This document shows, in pieces, positions 13,319 to 24,690 of a stretch of DNA of 64,000 bases. The notes beneath the pieces are model-generated. The model did no database searches, was not told the origin of the DNA, and was given only the letters and a program-made list of their open reading frames with translations. Numbering within the stretch: position 1 is the stretch's first letter; each line of letters begins with the position of its first letter. Source of the DNA: Alisma plantago-aquatica (taxonomy: Eukaryota > Streptophyta > Magnoliopsida > Alismatales > Alismataceae); NCBI GenBank assembly GCA_963693085.1, contig OY856410.1, positions 563,741,906 to 563,805,905 on the forward strand. Reading direction: 5' to 3'. Made by a program: the position numbers and the translations under genes.

Positions 13319-16300
13319 TCAAGTTGGAGCATATATATCATATGTGCCCAACTTGTTACATAAGTATCGGACTCGACAACCATTCAGGGACTTTGTAAAT
13401 AAATCAGCTAACTGGTCTTCTGATCTGACCGGTGACAACTTAATCAACTTTTGTTGAATCTTTTCCCGCAGAAAATGACAATCAACTTCTATATGTTTGG
13501 TTCTCTCATGAAAGACAGGATTTTGGGCAATGTGGACAGCAGCCTGATTGTCACATTTTAAGTCCATGGGAACTTCCTGCATAAAGCCAAGCTCCTCTAA
13601 CAAGTGGTGTATCCATAACAACTCACATGTTGCTAGGGCCATAGCTCTATACTCAGATTCTGCAGAGGACCTTGCTACTACAGTTTGCTTCTTGCTCTTC
13701 CAAGACACGAGATTTCCTCCCACAAACACACAATAACCAGAAATAGACCTTCTATCAATGCTAGATCCAGCCCAATCCGCATCTGAGAAACCTTGCACTT
13801 GCAGATGTCCATGATTTTGATAAAGAAGTCCCTTGCCAGGAGACCTCTTGAGATACCTCAAAATGTGCATAACAGCCTCCATATGACCTGTACATGGCTT
13901 ATCCATGAACTGACTAACAACACTAGTCGCAAAGGCAATGTCGGGTCGAGTGACAGTCAAGTAAATTAACTTCCCAACAAGTCGCCTGAACCTCCAAGGG
14001 TCATCAAGTAACTCTCCTTGCTCTATGGATAATTTGACTTTAGGATCCATTGGAGTATCAGCAGGTTTAGCCCCAAGCATCCCTGTCTCAGTGAGAAGAT
14101 CTAAGACATACTTCCTCTGTGAAATTGCAATTCCAAACTTAGACTTGGCAACTTCAATCCCCAAGAAATATTTAAGACTTCCCAAGTCCTTTGTCTGAAA
14201 TTGACCCTGCAGAAAGAGTTTTAATTGTGCAATGCCATGCTTGTCATCCCCAGTAATCACAATATCATCAACATATACCACTAGAAAAATGCTCCCAGAA
14301 CTCTGTCTCTTGTAAAAGACGGAATGATCCGTGGTACATCTATGGAGTCCAAACTCAAAAAGAGCACTACTGAATCTTCCAAACCAAGCACGAGGCGACT
14401 GCTTCAGACCATAGAGAGACTTGTGAAGACGACATACAAGATCTGACTCCCCCTGAGCAACAAATCCAGGCGGTTGCTCCATATAAATTTCCTCATCCAA
14501 ATCGCCATGCAAGAATGCATTTTTAATATCAAGTTGGTGTAGAGGCCAAGAGTGAGAAGCAGCTAGAGACAAGAAAATGCGAACAGATGCCATTTTTTCC
14601 ACAGGAGAGAAGGTCTCTGAATAATCCTCGCCATAAACTTGAGTGTAACCTTTGGCAACCAAGCGTGCCTTGAGTCGATCAACACAACCATCTGCACCCA
14701 CTTTGACAGTATAAACCCAACGGCATCCAACAACAGACTTGTCATGTGGGCGTGAAACAAGAGACCATGTCTTGTTAAGGTGAAGAGCTGACATCTCTTC
14801 ATCCATAGCATGGCGCCAACCTGGGTGATCAAGTGCAACTGAAACAGACGAAGGTATAGAGACAGAGGATATAGAAGAGATAAAGGCATAATATGAAGGT
14901 GAAAGATGGCTATATGAAACAAAGTTAGAAATGGAATGCTGAATATTTTTAAGAGTGCAAGACCTAACACCTTTTCTTAAAGCAATAGGAAGATCCTGAT
15001 GTGGAGGTGGAGAAGGAACTGTCTCTACCTGACTTTCTGACAAGGAAGCATCTGGAGAAGGAGATGAACTGGCATGTGTCTCTACTCCTGCATTGGTACC
15101 TGAATCGGGTTGTCCACCTGCAGTTGTACGGCGAGTATAAACCTGAGTGATCGGTGGCCTAGTGGAACTGGTTGGAATAACATCATGCGGACAATCACTA
15201 GCATGAGACGAAGGAACAACAGACTGAACAACAACAGGAAGAGGCAAGACCTCCTCTACAACAACTGGTGTCATTGATGCATTGTCGCCAAAGAAGGGTG
15301 TGTCTTCAAAGAAGGTGACATCAGTAGACACAAAGAAGCGACGTAAGGTAGGACTAAAACACTTATACCCCTTTTGCACCCTAGAGTAACCTAAGAAGAC
15401 ACACTTGGTGGCTTTGGGACCCAACTTGTCCACTCCAGGACCAAGGCAATGGGCAAAACAAACACAACCAAACACCTTGGGTGGAACATGGTACAATGGC
15501 TTCATAGGATGAAGAATCTGAACAGGTATGCGATGTTTGAGGACAGATGACGGCATGCGATTAATGAGATAAGCAGCAGTAAGAATAGCATCACCCCAAA
15601 ATTCCTTAGGTACATGCATGTGAAGAAGAAGAGTGCGGGCGGTCTCAACAATATGGCGAATTTTTCTTTCAGCTACTCCGTTCTGTTGTGGTGTATGTGG
15701 GCAAGATGACGGGTGGATGATGCCATTGGTGGTAGTAAAATGAGTGAAGTCATGGCTGAAATATTCTCTAGCATTATCCGATCGAAGGGTACACACTTTC
15801 TTCTTAAATTGAGTTTCCACTTCCACACAGAATGATTTGAATATAGACAAGAGTTCAGATCTCTCTTTCATCAAATAAAGCCATGTAGCACGCGAGTAGT
15901 CATCAACAAAGATAACAAAATACTTATAGCCGAGCTTGGAAATAACACGACTTGGTCCCCATATGTCTGAATGAATTAACTCAAAAGTAGACTTGGTTCT
16001 TTGACTCTCTTTGGACCTAAAGACGGACCTTGTATGTTTCCCTAACTGACATGGCTCACACTGCAAACTCTTCAGGTTGGATAGACCTGGAACCAAGACT
16101 TTGAGTTTATCTAAAGATGCATGACCAAGACGACTATGTACCACCAAAGGAGAAGTCGTGACACATGCTATAGGCGACCTTTGCAAGTAATATAGACCGG
16201 CCAATTCATACCCTTCGCCAATAGTGTCCCCTGTCTTCAAGTCCTGTATCAGACAAGTATCTGGTAAGAACGTAACAGATGCTTGAAGAGCACGAGTTAA

Positions 16301-16696
16301 TTTACTTATTGATGATAAATTGAAAGGAAAATTTGGAATGAAAAATGTAGATGGAAGGGATATTTGTGGAGTTGGTGACACCATCCCAGTTCCCTTAACG
16401 GAGGCAACAAAGCCATCTGCAAGGGTGACACCGGGTAGATTAGGCTTTTGGGCATAGGTGGTGAACATCTCTAATGCCCCCGTGATGTGATCAGTTGCAC
16501 CTGAATCAAGAACCCAATCAGACTTGGACATAGCTGCATTAGAAGCCTGAGAGGTACATGCTGAAGTAGTAACTCCGGGAATAAGAGAGGCAACTGAAGA
16601 TGTAGACTGTTGTGAAGCTCGGATGCGCATCAACTGTGAGTACTCCTCTTCCGACAGTATCACCTGATATGTAACTTCTTTCTCCTTTGACATCAT
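13319..16696 (-). CDS. Copia-1 Pol polyprotein (PR-IN-RT-RH)
   Basis: An uninterrupted 1125-residue frame. The aspartic protease signature DSGATDH is at residues 64-70. The GAG-pre-integrase zinc-binding region (HSRLGH ... CEPCQLGKH) spans about 187-221. The integrase core has D244 (HSDIWGP), D307 (RSDN) and E343 (NGVAERK), giving the DDE spacing of 35 residues. The reverse transcriptase has D723 (LDIKNAF) and the YVDD box at 808-811. RNase H closes the frame with ...KQTVVARSSAESEYRAM. The usual terminal KLGTYDIYAPT precedes the stop, immediately beside the polypurine tract. Catalytic residues appear intact. The N-terminus lacks the Gag and CCHC knuckle that normally lie in the same frame; the first ATG (16696) follows 655 bases of leader with no gag-like frame. 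It could act in trans only if expressed, and particle assembly would need Gag from elsewhere. Confidence 0.9.
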   Translation of the reverse strand: MMSKEKEVTYQVILSEEEYSQLMRIRASQQSTSSVASLIPGVTTSACTSQASNAAMSKSDWVLDSGATDHITGALEMFTTYAQKPNLPGVTLADGFVASVKGTGMVSPTPQISLPSTFFIPNFPFNLSSISKLTRALQASVTFLPDTCLIQDLKTGDTIGEGYELAGLYYLQRSPIACVTTSPLVVHSRLGHASLDKLKVLVPGLSNLKSLQCEPCQLGKHTRSVFRSKESQRTKSTFELIHSDIWGPSRVISKLGYKYFVIFVDDYSRATWLYLMKERSELLSIFKSFCVEVETQFKKKVCTLRSDNAREYFSHDFTHFTTTNGIIHPSSCPHTPQQNGVAERKIRHIVETARTLLLHMHVPKEFWGDAILTAAYLINRMPSSVLKHRIPVQILHPMKPLYHVPPKVFGCVCFAHCLGPGVDKLGPKATKCVFLGYSRVQKGYKCFSPTLRRFFVSTDVTFFEDTPFFGDNASMTPVVVEEVLPLPVVVQSVVPSSHASDCPHDVIPTSSTRPPITQVYTRRTTAGGQPDSGTNAGVETHASSSPSPDASLSESQVETVPSPPPHQDLPIALRKGVRSCTLKNIQHSISNFVSYSHLSPSYYAFISSISSVSIPSSVSVALDHPGWRHAMDEEMSALHLNKTWSLVSRPHDKSVVGCRWVYTVKVGADGCVDRLKARLVAKGYTQVYGEDYSETFSPVEKMASVRIFLSLAASHSWPLHQLDIKNAFLHGDLDEEIYMEQPPGFVAQGESDLVCRLHKSLYGLKQSPRAWFGRFSSALFEFGLHRCTTDHSVFYKRQSSGSIFLVVYVDDIVITGDDKHGIAQLKLFLQGQFQTKDLGSLKYFLGIEVAKSKFGIAISQRKYVLDLLTETGMLGAKPADTPMDPKVKLSIEQGELLDDPWRFRRLVGKLIYLTVTRPDIAFATSVVSQFMDKPCTGHMEAVMHILRYLKRSPGKGLLYQNHGHLQVQGFSDADWAGSSIDRRSISGYCVFVGGNLVSWKSKKQTVVARSSAESEYRAMALATCELLWIHHLLEELGFMQEVPMDLKCDNQAAVHIAQNPVFHERTKHIEVDCHFLREKIQQKLIKLSPVRSEDQLADLFTKSLNGCRVRYLCNKLGTYDIYAPT

Positions 16697-17351
16697 TCCG
16701 AATTAAAATCTGAAAAATTGCACGTTTTAAGACCACTTGCACGTGGAGGGGTGCACTAGTATTAATATCTTGACTTTTATCTTGACTTTAGAAGCAACAA
16801 TGAACTGGAAATGATGAAACCAGACCAAAACCCGCAGTGCTACAGTACTGTGCTACAGTAGTCCGCCGGGACAACTTGGTATACAAAGATCCACTGCGTC
16901 TTCCTTGAATTCCTTCTGCCCTTGACCTTCTAGGACAACGAAGTTAAGGTAGGGACGCCCCCTTTAGACCAAATTCAAGGGAGGAACCAACCCCTCGCAC
17001 CGTCTTTATTGAAGCCGAAAACTGCTGCAATAAAACGTTGTTGACAGCAGCCTAATGCACGCTTGACATGGAGAAGAAACGGAGACGTAGTGGCTAGCCG
17101 CAAGCACCTTGCGGCAGCTAGGACCAAGAGGAATGACGCCTTAAAATGACATTATCCAATTCCAACCGGAGAGAGAGCAGCAGCCACTTTTGTGGCCGTC
17201 GTGCTACAGTACGTGTACTGTAGCGCGGACGGAAAAGTGTTAGCTTCTGCCGCTTCAGATGTTTGTAAACTCCCAGATCGTGATGACCACTCACTAGCAC
17301 TTCCTTGGAGAGATTGATAGCTCTCCTAAGGTTTTCCCTGCTCTGATACCA
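16697..17351 (-). other. Copia-1 leader lacking gag
   Basis: Read on the minus strand, this leader has stops in all frames and no Gag similarity where about 300 codons of gag are expected. It contains repeated CTACAGTAC/GTACTGTAG words that can pair with each other near 16850 and 17210. The primer site lies at its upstream end. Confidence 0.6.
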
Positions 17352-17502
17352 AGAAGATGAAGAAACAACAGAGGAAAACCCTCGACTTAACGTTACTGTC
17401 GGGGTGCTTGTATTGTATAAACAAGAAGCTTTACATACTTTACACATAGCCCCCTGACCTTTCTTACACTTACAAGTAGGTCCCTACATATACATATCAA
17501 CA
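17352..17502 (-). repeat. 5' LTR of copia element 1
   Basis: Starts TGTTGATATG on the minus strand and ends TCTTCT, so it lacks the usual terminal CA. The primer site abuts it directly. Confidence 0.85.
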
Positions 17503-18618
17503 ATGAGCATTATGAATAATATGTTTGTATATGTATCTACTTATATAAGGACATCAGCATGGCATCATATTTATAATAGAATATAGATAAACATGTAAAT
17601 GTTTCTCGTCGTCGTCATCATCTAAGTCTCAATCCCAACCACGTTGGGGTCAACTACATGACCTTTCTTTTCCATGCAGCTCCGTTATGGGCATAGTTAT
17701 TTGGGCGGTAGGCAGTCCCTTTTTCCCAAGGGAGACTAGGTGCTTCTAGACATTTTTGCTTTTTTTTTGTTGGGGGGGTGGGTATAACCTTTTATTGAAA
17801 CATACTCATAATAGAGTAGAGAGCAGTATCTTACATAATACTCAAGGGTTAACTTTTATGTACCCTATTACAATAAGGTTCAGACTGGTCCCGAAAAAGA
17901 CTGTAAGTCAAGTTCCCAATCCAGTTTTGCATGATTGGTTTTTTGGAAGTCAGGAAACAGACTTCCCCAAAATTTCCAAAGACTTCAACATGTATACGTA
18001 AATGTGAGTTCCGGACTTCTGAGAAAAATCAAGCGAAAAACAAGTTCCTTCACCTGACGGTGCTACTCGTGTGATCCTCTCTCGCCTGCGCCTCTCTGGC
18101 TTGTTCCTCTCTCACCTGCCTATTTCTTTTGGTCGGCGGTTGATCTGTTCACCAAGGTGATGAAAATAGATTAAAGCCTCAATAATCTGTAATGTTGTTG
18201 GAATTTGCCTTCCCTGTTTTACTTAATCAATCGAGACATCTCTCGCCTCCTTTGTCTTTGGTCAATCGGATTCGAAGTGGAAAATCAACAGAAACCCTAA
18301 TGATTACATTTGTTGTTGGAACGTCCACTGATCTGTGTTGCAATGTTTTCATTTTCATTGATTATTTGTTCATTCAACATAGCCGACCGTTGCTGCTATT
18401 TTTTTGTATTTATTTCATCCAGCAAAGACGACAGTAACAGCATAGCCACATAATCGAGACCAAGTACATAATCGATCAAGATAAACGTAACAATATTAGC
18501 TAAAATAAGTAATAAATTATATATTATATACATATCACTTGTATTGACGTGGTCTTTTCACTGATGTGAATGTACATACAGTAGAAAACACATCAGAACA
18601 TTGTGTTATGTTATTTAC
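17503..18618. other. Intron stretch with RTE LINE tail fragment
   Basis: At about 17606-17690 the plus strand reads CATCATCTAAGTCTCAATCC and then a GTTGGGGTCAACTACATGACC phrase. This is the complement of the 3' end common to plant RTE-type LINEs. The remainder has short frames without recognisable domains. No element ends could be fixed. Confidence 0.45.
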
Positions 18619-18623
18619 ACATG

Positions 18624-18805
18624 TGTGAAAGAATATTGTATTGAACTAATTCGATTAATAAAAGAGGTATAGCCCTCTCCTATATATAGGAGCAAGGGAG
18701 AAACTCTGAGACTTGGGACTCAAGTAATCTAAACGGGCCGAGATACTAAAGGCTCATTAACTATTTAACCTATTTACTAAATAGGCTAATATATACTCTT
18801 TAACA
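18624..18805 (-). repeat. 3' LTR of LARD-1
   Basis: Partner of 21178-21359 with about 18 visible differences in 182 positions. It is preceded on the minus strand by a GAGGGGGAA polypurine tract at about 18806-18818. Confidence 0.8.
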
Positions 18806-21177
18806 TTCCCCCTCAAGCTGGATCATGGGTGAAACACATGTCCAAGCTTGGAGTTACAAGACTCGAGTCACTCCCCATATAAAAGATTGATACTCCCCCA
18901 TAAACAATACTCCCCCTGAATCATACGATGGCGCCTCTTTTCTTTGAAATTGTATTCCGTAGGATGGAGATCCTCGAGCACTGATGAAGCTCTTTTGGAG
19001 TGCATCTGGAATGAAGAACATCTGAAATGGAACTGGAATACTGCAGCAGTAATTCGCCACTTGGAGCAGATGATCATCAATACCACGATTACGGAAACTT
19101 CACTGGAATACGTACTTAACGCGACATGAACGCGGATACACAGTGTCAATGTAGCAGTAGCGGAATCTTCAAATTGTCTGGAAAGACGTGCATAACGTGG
19201 CACGAACACGAACGAACGATATGCCGGTGATACAATGCAGATACCATAACTCTGTCGCGTGAACCTCGAGGGCTTGACAGGAAAGGAGATATCATCCATC
19301 AAGGAAAGTCCTAAGAAGATCAGCGGAAGGTGATGCTAATATAGCATATGCAGCTCGAACAAGACGTGATGAAAGCAGTTCGGTGAAGATATAACTGGAT
19401 GAACTATCAACCTTGCAGATGTAAACTTGGCAAGCTTGAAATTGCTGAGCTTCTGAGAAGTCTGAAAAAAGCACCCATATGTCTCTCAAGAATATAGCAA
19501 GAGTGATCAACTAAACCACCATTAACGCCAAAGAAAGAGGAATCAAGAGGGCTGAGATATGCGTAGCAAACTCTTGTCCTTACATACATAATGTGGTACG
19601 AACGCGAGAAGCTCGGTGTCAACGATGTAGTGGAGATCCTTCAATGTTGTATGGAAGTGGAGAACAAATGCCTTGAACAATACGAAGCTCCATAGTAGCC
19701 TGAATAGATATATCATCTCTTCTCATACTCTCTCATACATATTTTCTCACGCACTCTCTCTCTCTTCTCATCTCTTCCTCTCCTCTCTATCCCCCCCCAC
19801 ACAACAAATACGACAAGACTGAGTGTTTGGTGTGGAGAAATGGATATATGACCCCCCCCCCCGCACGTGGAAAAAGGGATACACACATGATGGGTGGGTA
19901 GGAAAGGAATTGGTGGATTTGAGAGGAATTTGTGATATGGAGATGTGTAATATGTGGAGAATGAAACCGATAACCGGAGAGAATATGCTAAATGGGTCAA
20001 TGTAAGATTCGGCTAGAAAATTAAGATCTAATCCCGACCCGAAAAGGAGATTTGTTTGACCCGTTAGGGCAACAAATCCGGGGGTGTGGGGGGCGGAGCC
20101 CGCGAAAAATCCGATTAGGCTTAAAATTGGATTCGATTAGCCAAAGATAGATCCAAGTAAGGATCCGAATATCGTAAGTATTGGAGGACGTCAGAAACTT
20201 GGGAGAAGATAGAAAAATTAGGGGTAATGGAGCATCTCTCTAAGCAAAAGCAAGGCGGCAGCAATAGATAGAGATAATGGATGGTAATGGCGAGATAAAT
20301 AGCAACAGGGCAGCAATGTGGAGCAGCGGTTAGGGGCATGGATGATGTCGCTCGACTGATGTAGCACTTGGTCGGATCGGAGGAGATGATAATGATCTCC
20401 TGCGTGGCTCCAGAGATATTGCATGTCATGAAGCTACATGAGGAGCCAAGTGTAGAGCTTTTCCATGACAGGCGGCGAAGGCTGCTGCTAAGGACGTTAG
20501 GGCGGTACGGCCAGATGGGGGTAGCAGCACGGCTAGATGATGATTGTTGCTCCCTTGACTGGCGGTTTTGGTGGATGTCGTTTGGTGGTGGCGACGACAA
20601 AGGTTGCTAGTGAAGGTTGTCGCTGCTTATTGGCGGCATCGGCTGGTCGGTGGCACATGGGCAGGCAGCGACGGCTGTTGTGGCGATGGATATTGTTGTT
20701 GGGTGGTGATCGGCGACAGCGGACTGCTACTGGATGTTGTCGGCAGTGGTGTCACTTCTCTTGCTGACGCGGCTGCTCCTGGGATTGGCGGAGGTTGCGG
20801 CTAGCAACGGCGACAATATTGTTGCTGGGAACCAGCAGTGTTGCTGCTGGTCGGTGGCGCTTGTGCGGGACGTGGCAGTGGCGTGATGCGGCGACGAGAG
20901 TGAGATAGTCGGGAAGGATAGCGCCTGCTTACGGAAAGAAAATTGGATTGTTAAGAAATGAGAATAGATACGACCATAGACGCCGAGATATGCCTGGCGG
21001 GCAGGTGGCCTAAGCCATGGCTACAGCGGCCGCCGCTCGCAGGCGGAGGTGGAGCCTTTGTTGCTCTCTCGGAGAGCGGAGCGACGAGCGACAGCTGCTA
21101 GGGTTGTTCTCGGCGGCTAGGAGAAAAGAGGGAAGCGGCGGCTAGGGTTCCCTAGGAGCGAACATGCTCTGATACCA

Positions 21178-21359
21178 TGTGAAAGAATACTGTATTGAAC
21201 TGATCTGATTAATAAAAGAGGTACAACCATGTCCTACATATAGGAGCCAGGAAGAAACCCTGAGACTTGGAACTCAAGTAATCTAAACGGGTCGAGATAC
21301 TAAAGGCCCACTAACTAATTAACCTATTAACTAAATAGGCTAATATATACTCTTTAACA
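21178..21359 (-). repeat. 5' LTR of LARD-1
   Basis: 182 bases, TGTTAAAGAG ... TTTCACA on the minus strand, followed without gap by the primer-binding site at about 21177-21163. Confidence 0.8.
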
Positions 21360-21446
21360 TGTTTTGCATGTCAAAAGATGTAGTGTTTGGTTTTCAAATT
21401 TCTTATGAACGAAATAATATTTGTATTTCACAAAACTGGCCAAGTG

Positions 21447-21478
<32 letters not shown>

Positions 21479-21863
21479 TCAAGCTAGAATACACTCGAGT
21501 GCACAAATCACACCGTACACCCCAATGGCGTTTGCCTATGTAGACCATGTTTTTGCAAAATTTAATCCATTGATCTTCATTGTTACAATAATAATAGGCG
21601 ACATAAAATTTGAGCCCATTTGGATGAGTGTATGTCACTCATCCAAGGACAACAACATCGACACACAAAACTAATTTGAAATGTATGATTTTTGCCTCAT
21701 TTAGATGCATGACCTAAAAGTGAGCAAATGAGCTGAAATTTATTATGTAGCATGTTCTTAAGATATTTAAGAAGATCAACGGTTTAGATTTCCCAAATAA
21801 TTGCTCTATGATGGAAAATGACTGAGGTGTATATCATCTCCGGTACACTCGAGTGTATTCCAG

Positions 21864-21936
<73 letters not shown>
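21447..21936. mobile_element. Hairpin MITE with long inverted ends
   Basis: The left arm (TA)n(GA)n then AAGCTAGAATACACTCGAGT (21481-21500) is mirrored by the right arm, whose complement reads AAGCTGGAATACACTCGAGT (21847-21866) preceded by (GA)n and (TA)n. The interior is about 345 bases and non-coding. The superfamily is not clear, because the microsatellite ends hide any target duplication. Confidence 0.6.

Positions 21937-21961
<25 letters not shown>
21866..21961. repeat. (TC)n(AT)n(AG)n palindromic microsatellite
   Basis: A TC run of about 37 bases, an AT run of about 34 and an AG run of about 25 follow one another. The whole is a near-perfect palindrome of about 95 bases, able in principle to extrude as a cruciform. 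It sits at the right end of the hairpin MITE. Confidence 0.85.
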
Positions 21962-22600
21962 TTTATATATATTACATTATTTTTTATAGTATGAATTAAT
22001 GATAAATTATGGACATGTATATTATACATTGTAGTATATTTACTACAAGAGTTGCAATATAACAATCACATAAGAGTTATTTCCTGAGAACATGTACTTT
22101 TCAAAACAATCTGCTGAACTCATTTTGCAGGAACTATGATTTCGTTCTTGGAAATTAGTTCCTTGAAAAGTTATAGTCTCGACAAACCAATCGAAGCCTA
22201 AAGAGAACAAGCAATAGTGAAATAATCACAAAGTTATTACTTATGTATATTGCATGTACACCTAAGTGATTGATAGTGTATAAGCATCATATTATAGGCA
22301 GCATCGGATATTATAAGAAAAGCATGAAGAAGCATGTAGAGTTAGCAGTCATCTTCATAAACCATCTGCACAAGGGTAATTTACATCCCCAACCCATGAA
22401 CAGTTCATCAACCTTGTCCACAGTGTGCTGCAGCCATAGATTCTCTCTTCTTTTTTTCTTTTTTTTGGCTACGAGTAAGGTATGGAGAAGACTTCATTTT
22501 ACCACTACTACTGTGTGTTTCCCGACCCATCTTGAATGAGTAGTTCTTCGGCTATGGATCTGAAATGTCATTGATTGTATGGTCCAGTATGACAATATTA
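21962..22600. other. Gene-less intron stretch
   Basis: AT-rich sequence between the palindrome and the L1 relic. I see no element ends, no domain-bearing frame and no RNA gene. Confidence 0.5.
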
Positions 22601-24115
22601 CCAACTGAATTAGACTGGATAGTGGATACTATCTTGAATTTCGTTGCTCAGGTGAAGATGATGTATAATTGCTTCATCTGCTTCAGGATTCACCGTCGTG
22701 CGGTGTAAATCAGTAATCATTTCAGGTCGATGCACAGTAGCCTCTGTACTAGCCAAACTTTCAGTTGTCTTCTTTTGTATAGCATCTACAAGGACGTTGC
22801 CGGACATTAAAACATTCTTGGTTGCAGTGCTATCCGTCGATACTTCCTCTTCCGGGCCCATATTTTCTGTTGTACAGTGTGCATACTAGTACAATTTGAT
22901 ACATCCATAGCATTCAAGGTTTTTTGGTCGTCTTCCTCAAGAACTACAAGTTTGTTGGTAGTGCCTTTGATAGCTTCTTTCCTAGCAGATATATTGGCAT
23001 TGTTCCGACTTCCAAGCACGGCGGCGAGAATGGATACTACGACCATAATAAGTTTGTGAACATTCATATTCTTCATCCCACTTTACACCAGCATATGTCG
23101 ATGATATAACCTCTACTTTTGTATTGGTGTGATGATCTGACCTGAAACATGTCTCTTGTTCATGACCAATCCATCCACAAATGTGAAAAATCTCAGGCAA
23201 CGATTCATAATCGACCTCGAAGTCTGACCCATTAATAATGACTGCAGGTTGTACTGGGATAAGGCGTCGAGTTTGGCTGCCAATCTAGCGAAATGGCTTC
23301 TTGTGCATTTTAGGATATGTTCATCTACCCTAATCAGATTTCCCAAGGTTGTACCAATTTTGTCAAATATAACCTGGTTATATAAATGGATTGGAAGATC
23401 AAGCACACGGGCCCAACTAATAATCTTTAAAGAATGCTTTGATGATAGAATAAAATTTTCATTTCAACAGCTTACACATAAACTACAACTAAATATTGTC
23501 CAAGGACCTCCTGTCAATGCATTCAAAAAGTCTTGCCTGTAAGTCAATTGGATTGCAAAATGATTAAGACTTAAGTCATAAGCTTTCCACCGTCCAACAG
23601 GTTTCTAGAGAAAATATATGCGATCCAACAGTGTTAAAAAGCCAATTGACTTCCTCATCAGTTTAACCATAACTGTATATCGTCAATGTCTGCGCAAAAT
23701 CATGTAAGCCTCAGGAGCAATGAGTACTTCAGGGAAATCATGATCAGGGATGATTAAATTTAAAATATCATATGGATTATTAACTTCTGGTGAATCATCG
23801 TCAATAAAGATGTTGCCTTGAGAGGATGAAGAACATGTGATTGCATCTCTGAAAGTCTTGGTTTTTCATACGTAACTCAGGCATCTCTTCATCAAGTTTA
23901 ACTGTGTTTGTTTGAACAACCTCTTCCAAGAAGGGTGGAAACACATATTCATCTATCACTAGACGTAGGGACCGCTGCGGATTAGTTTTGCTGTTATAAC
24001 CATCTTTACACTGATTCCCTCTCAGACCGGCATATATGAATTCCAACCCAACTTCCTTGATCCTCAAGCGTGAGTCATCTTTAGTGGAATAGTTTTTGCC
24101 ATTGTCGCCGTCCAT
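22600..24115 (-). pseudogene. L1-type LINE ORF1 relic
   Basis: Minus-strand fragments resemble the plant L1 ORF1 protein, an RNA-binding chaperone of the transposition complex. From about 23560 downward one reads FLNALTGGPWTIFS, then (23406-23113) VLDLPIHLYNQVIFDKIGTT and RSHFARLAAKLD, the core of the DUF4283-type domain. At about 23180 a CCHC-like knuckle follows, CGWIGHEQETC, whose first cysteine pair is incomplete. Stops interrupt the frame several times. No ORF2 (endonuclease/reverse transcriptase) follows toward lower coordinates, so the element is deleted or truncated. It lies in the F-box intron in the same orientation as the gene. Confidence 0.6.
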
Positions 24116-24690
24116 TTGAGAGTCCTACTCTCGTGGAACATGTTGCTCGCTTGTGACACAGGTAGTTCCTCCTTGTTCTCCTCATCGGGAATTGTCCTCT
24201 ACACCGACAATGGTGTCATTTTCGGCCCATAAAGAAAGGTTTCTATACAAGAATAGTATTGTTGGACAATGTATTTTTGTTATTGCTGCTTCCTCCTTCA
24301 TAAACTACATCCACATCCAGTTTGTCGTTCTGCATGCGTTAAACGTTTTCTTCAGTCTGTTGGTTATCATCATCATCACCAAGGAAACCGGATCTAACGC
24401 AACCATATTGATTCCCGACATGACTGCCAATTCCGTCACGCCCTCCCCGTCAGGAACTGCTACCCTCCAGCAGAGACGTCTCGTGCTCCACGGATTTTAT
24501 TTGTCTTTCTGACATAGTTTGGCACATTAGTTCACTTAATATTTTCTACATATAAACTAGTAGAAGTTATACATATATTTAGCTATATTTAAAATAGATA
24601 CATTACTATGTAATATGTATACTTCTAATGGTTATGCCTAAGCTGTAATCTAATGGTTATACCTAAGTTGTAGCAATTTTGTTTAACCTG
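24116..24690. other. Gene-less intron stretch upstream of the L1 relic
   Basis: Possibly the 5' part of the L1 relic. No domain, promoter or terminal repeat could be identified. Confidence 0.35.

Larger units (their letters stand above)
13161..17502 (-). mobile_element. Copia element 1, complete with TSD, lacking gag
   Basis: A 4342-base LTR retrotransposon on the minus strand. The LTRs at 13161-13311 and 17352-17502 (151 bases each) differ at a single position. The pentamer ATGAG flanks both sides (13156-13160 and 17503-17507), a direct target-site duplication. The primer site TGGTATCAGAGC follows the 5' LTR without a gap (17351-17340). A polypurine tract (TTGAGGGGGAGTGC type) precedes the 3' LTR. 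The interior holds one long pol frame but no gag. Short LTRs and this layout suit the Ale/Retrofit group of copia elements; that placement is by eye. Confidence 0.9.
18624..21359 (-). mobile_element. LARD-1, non-autonomous LTR element without coding capacity
   Basis: LTRs at 18624-18805 and 21178-21359 (182 bases each) match at roughly 90% by eye. On the minus strand the 5' LTR ends TTTCACA and is followed directly by TGGTATCAGAGCATG, a perfect primer site. The 3' LTR is preceded by the polypurine tract TTGAGGGGGAATG. The 2.37-kb interior contains no gag or pol; the short frames overlap and carry no domain. PBS and PPT are of the copia type. ACATG occurs at 18619-18623 and again at 21357-21361, but the second copy overlaps the LTR end, so the target duplication is ambiguous. 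The interior resembles that of LARD-2. Confidence 0.8.

Noticed and set aside
20121..20804. Overlapping open frames in the GC-rich part of LARD-1
   Set aside because: Frames on both strands result from GC-biased repeat sequence; none shows a domain, and LARD-2 does not preserve them.
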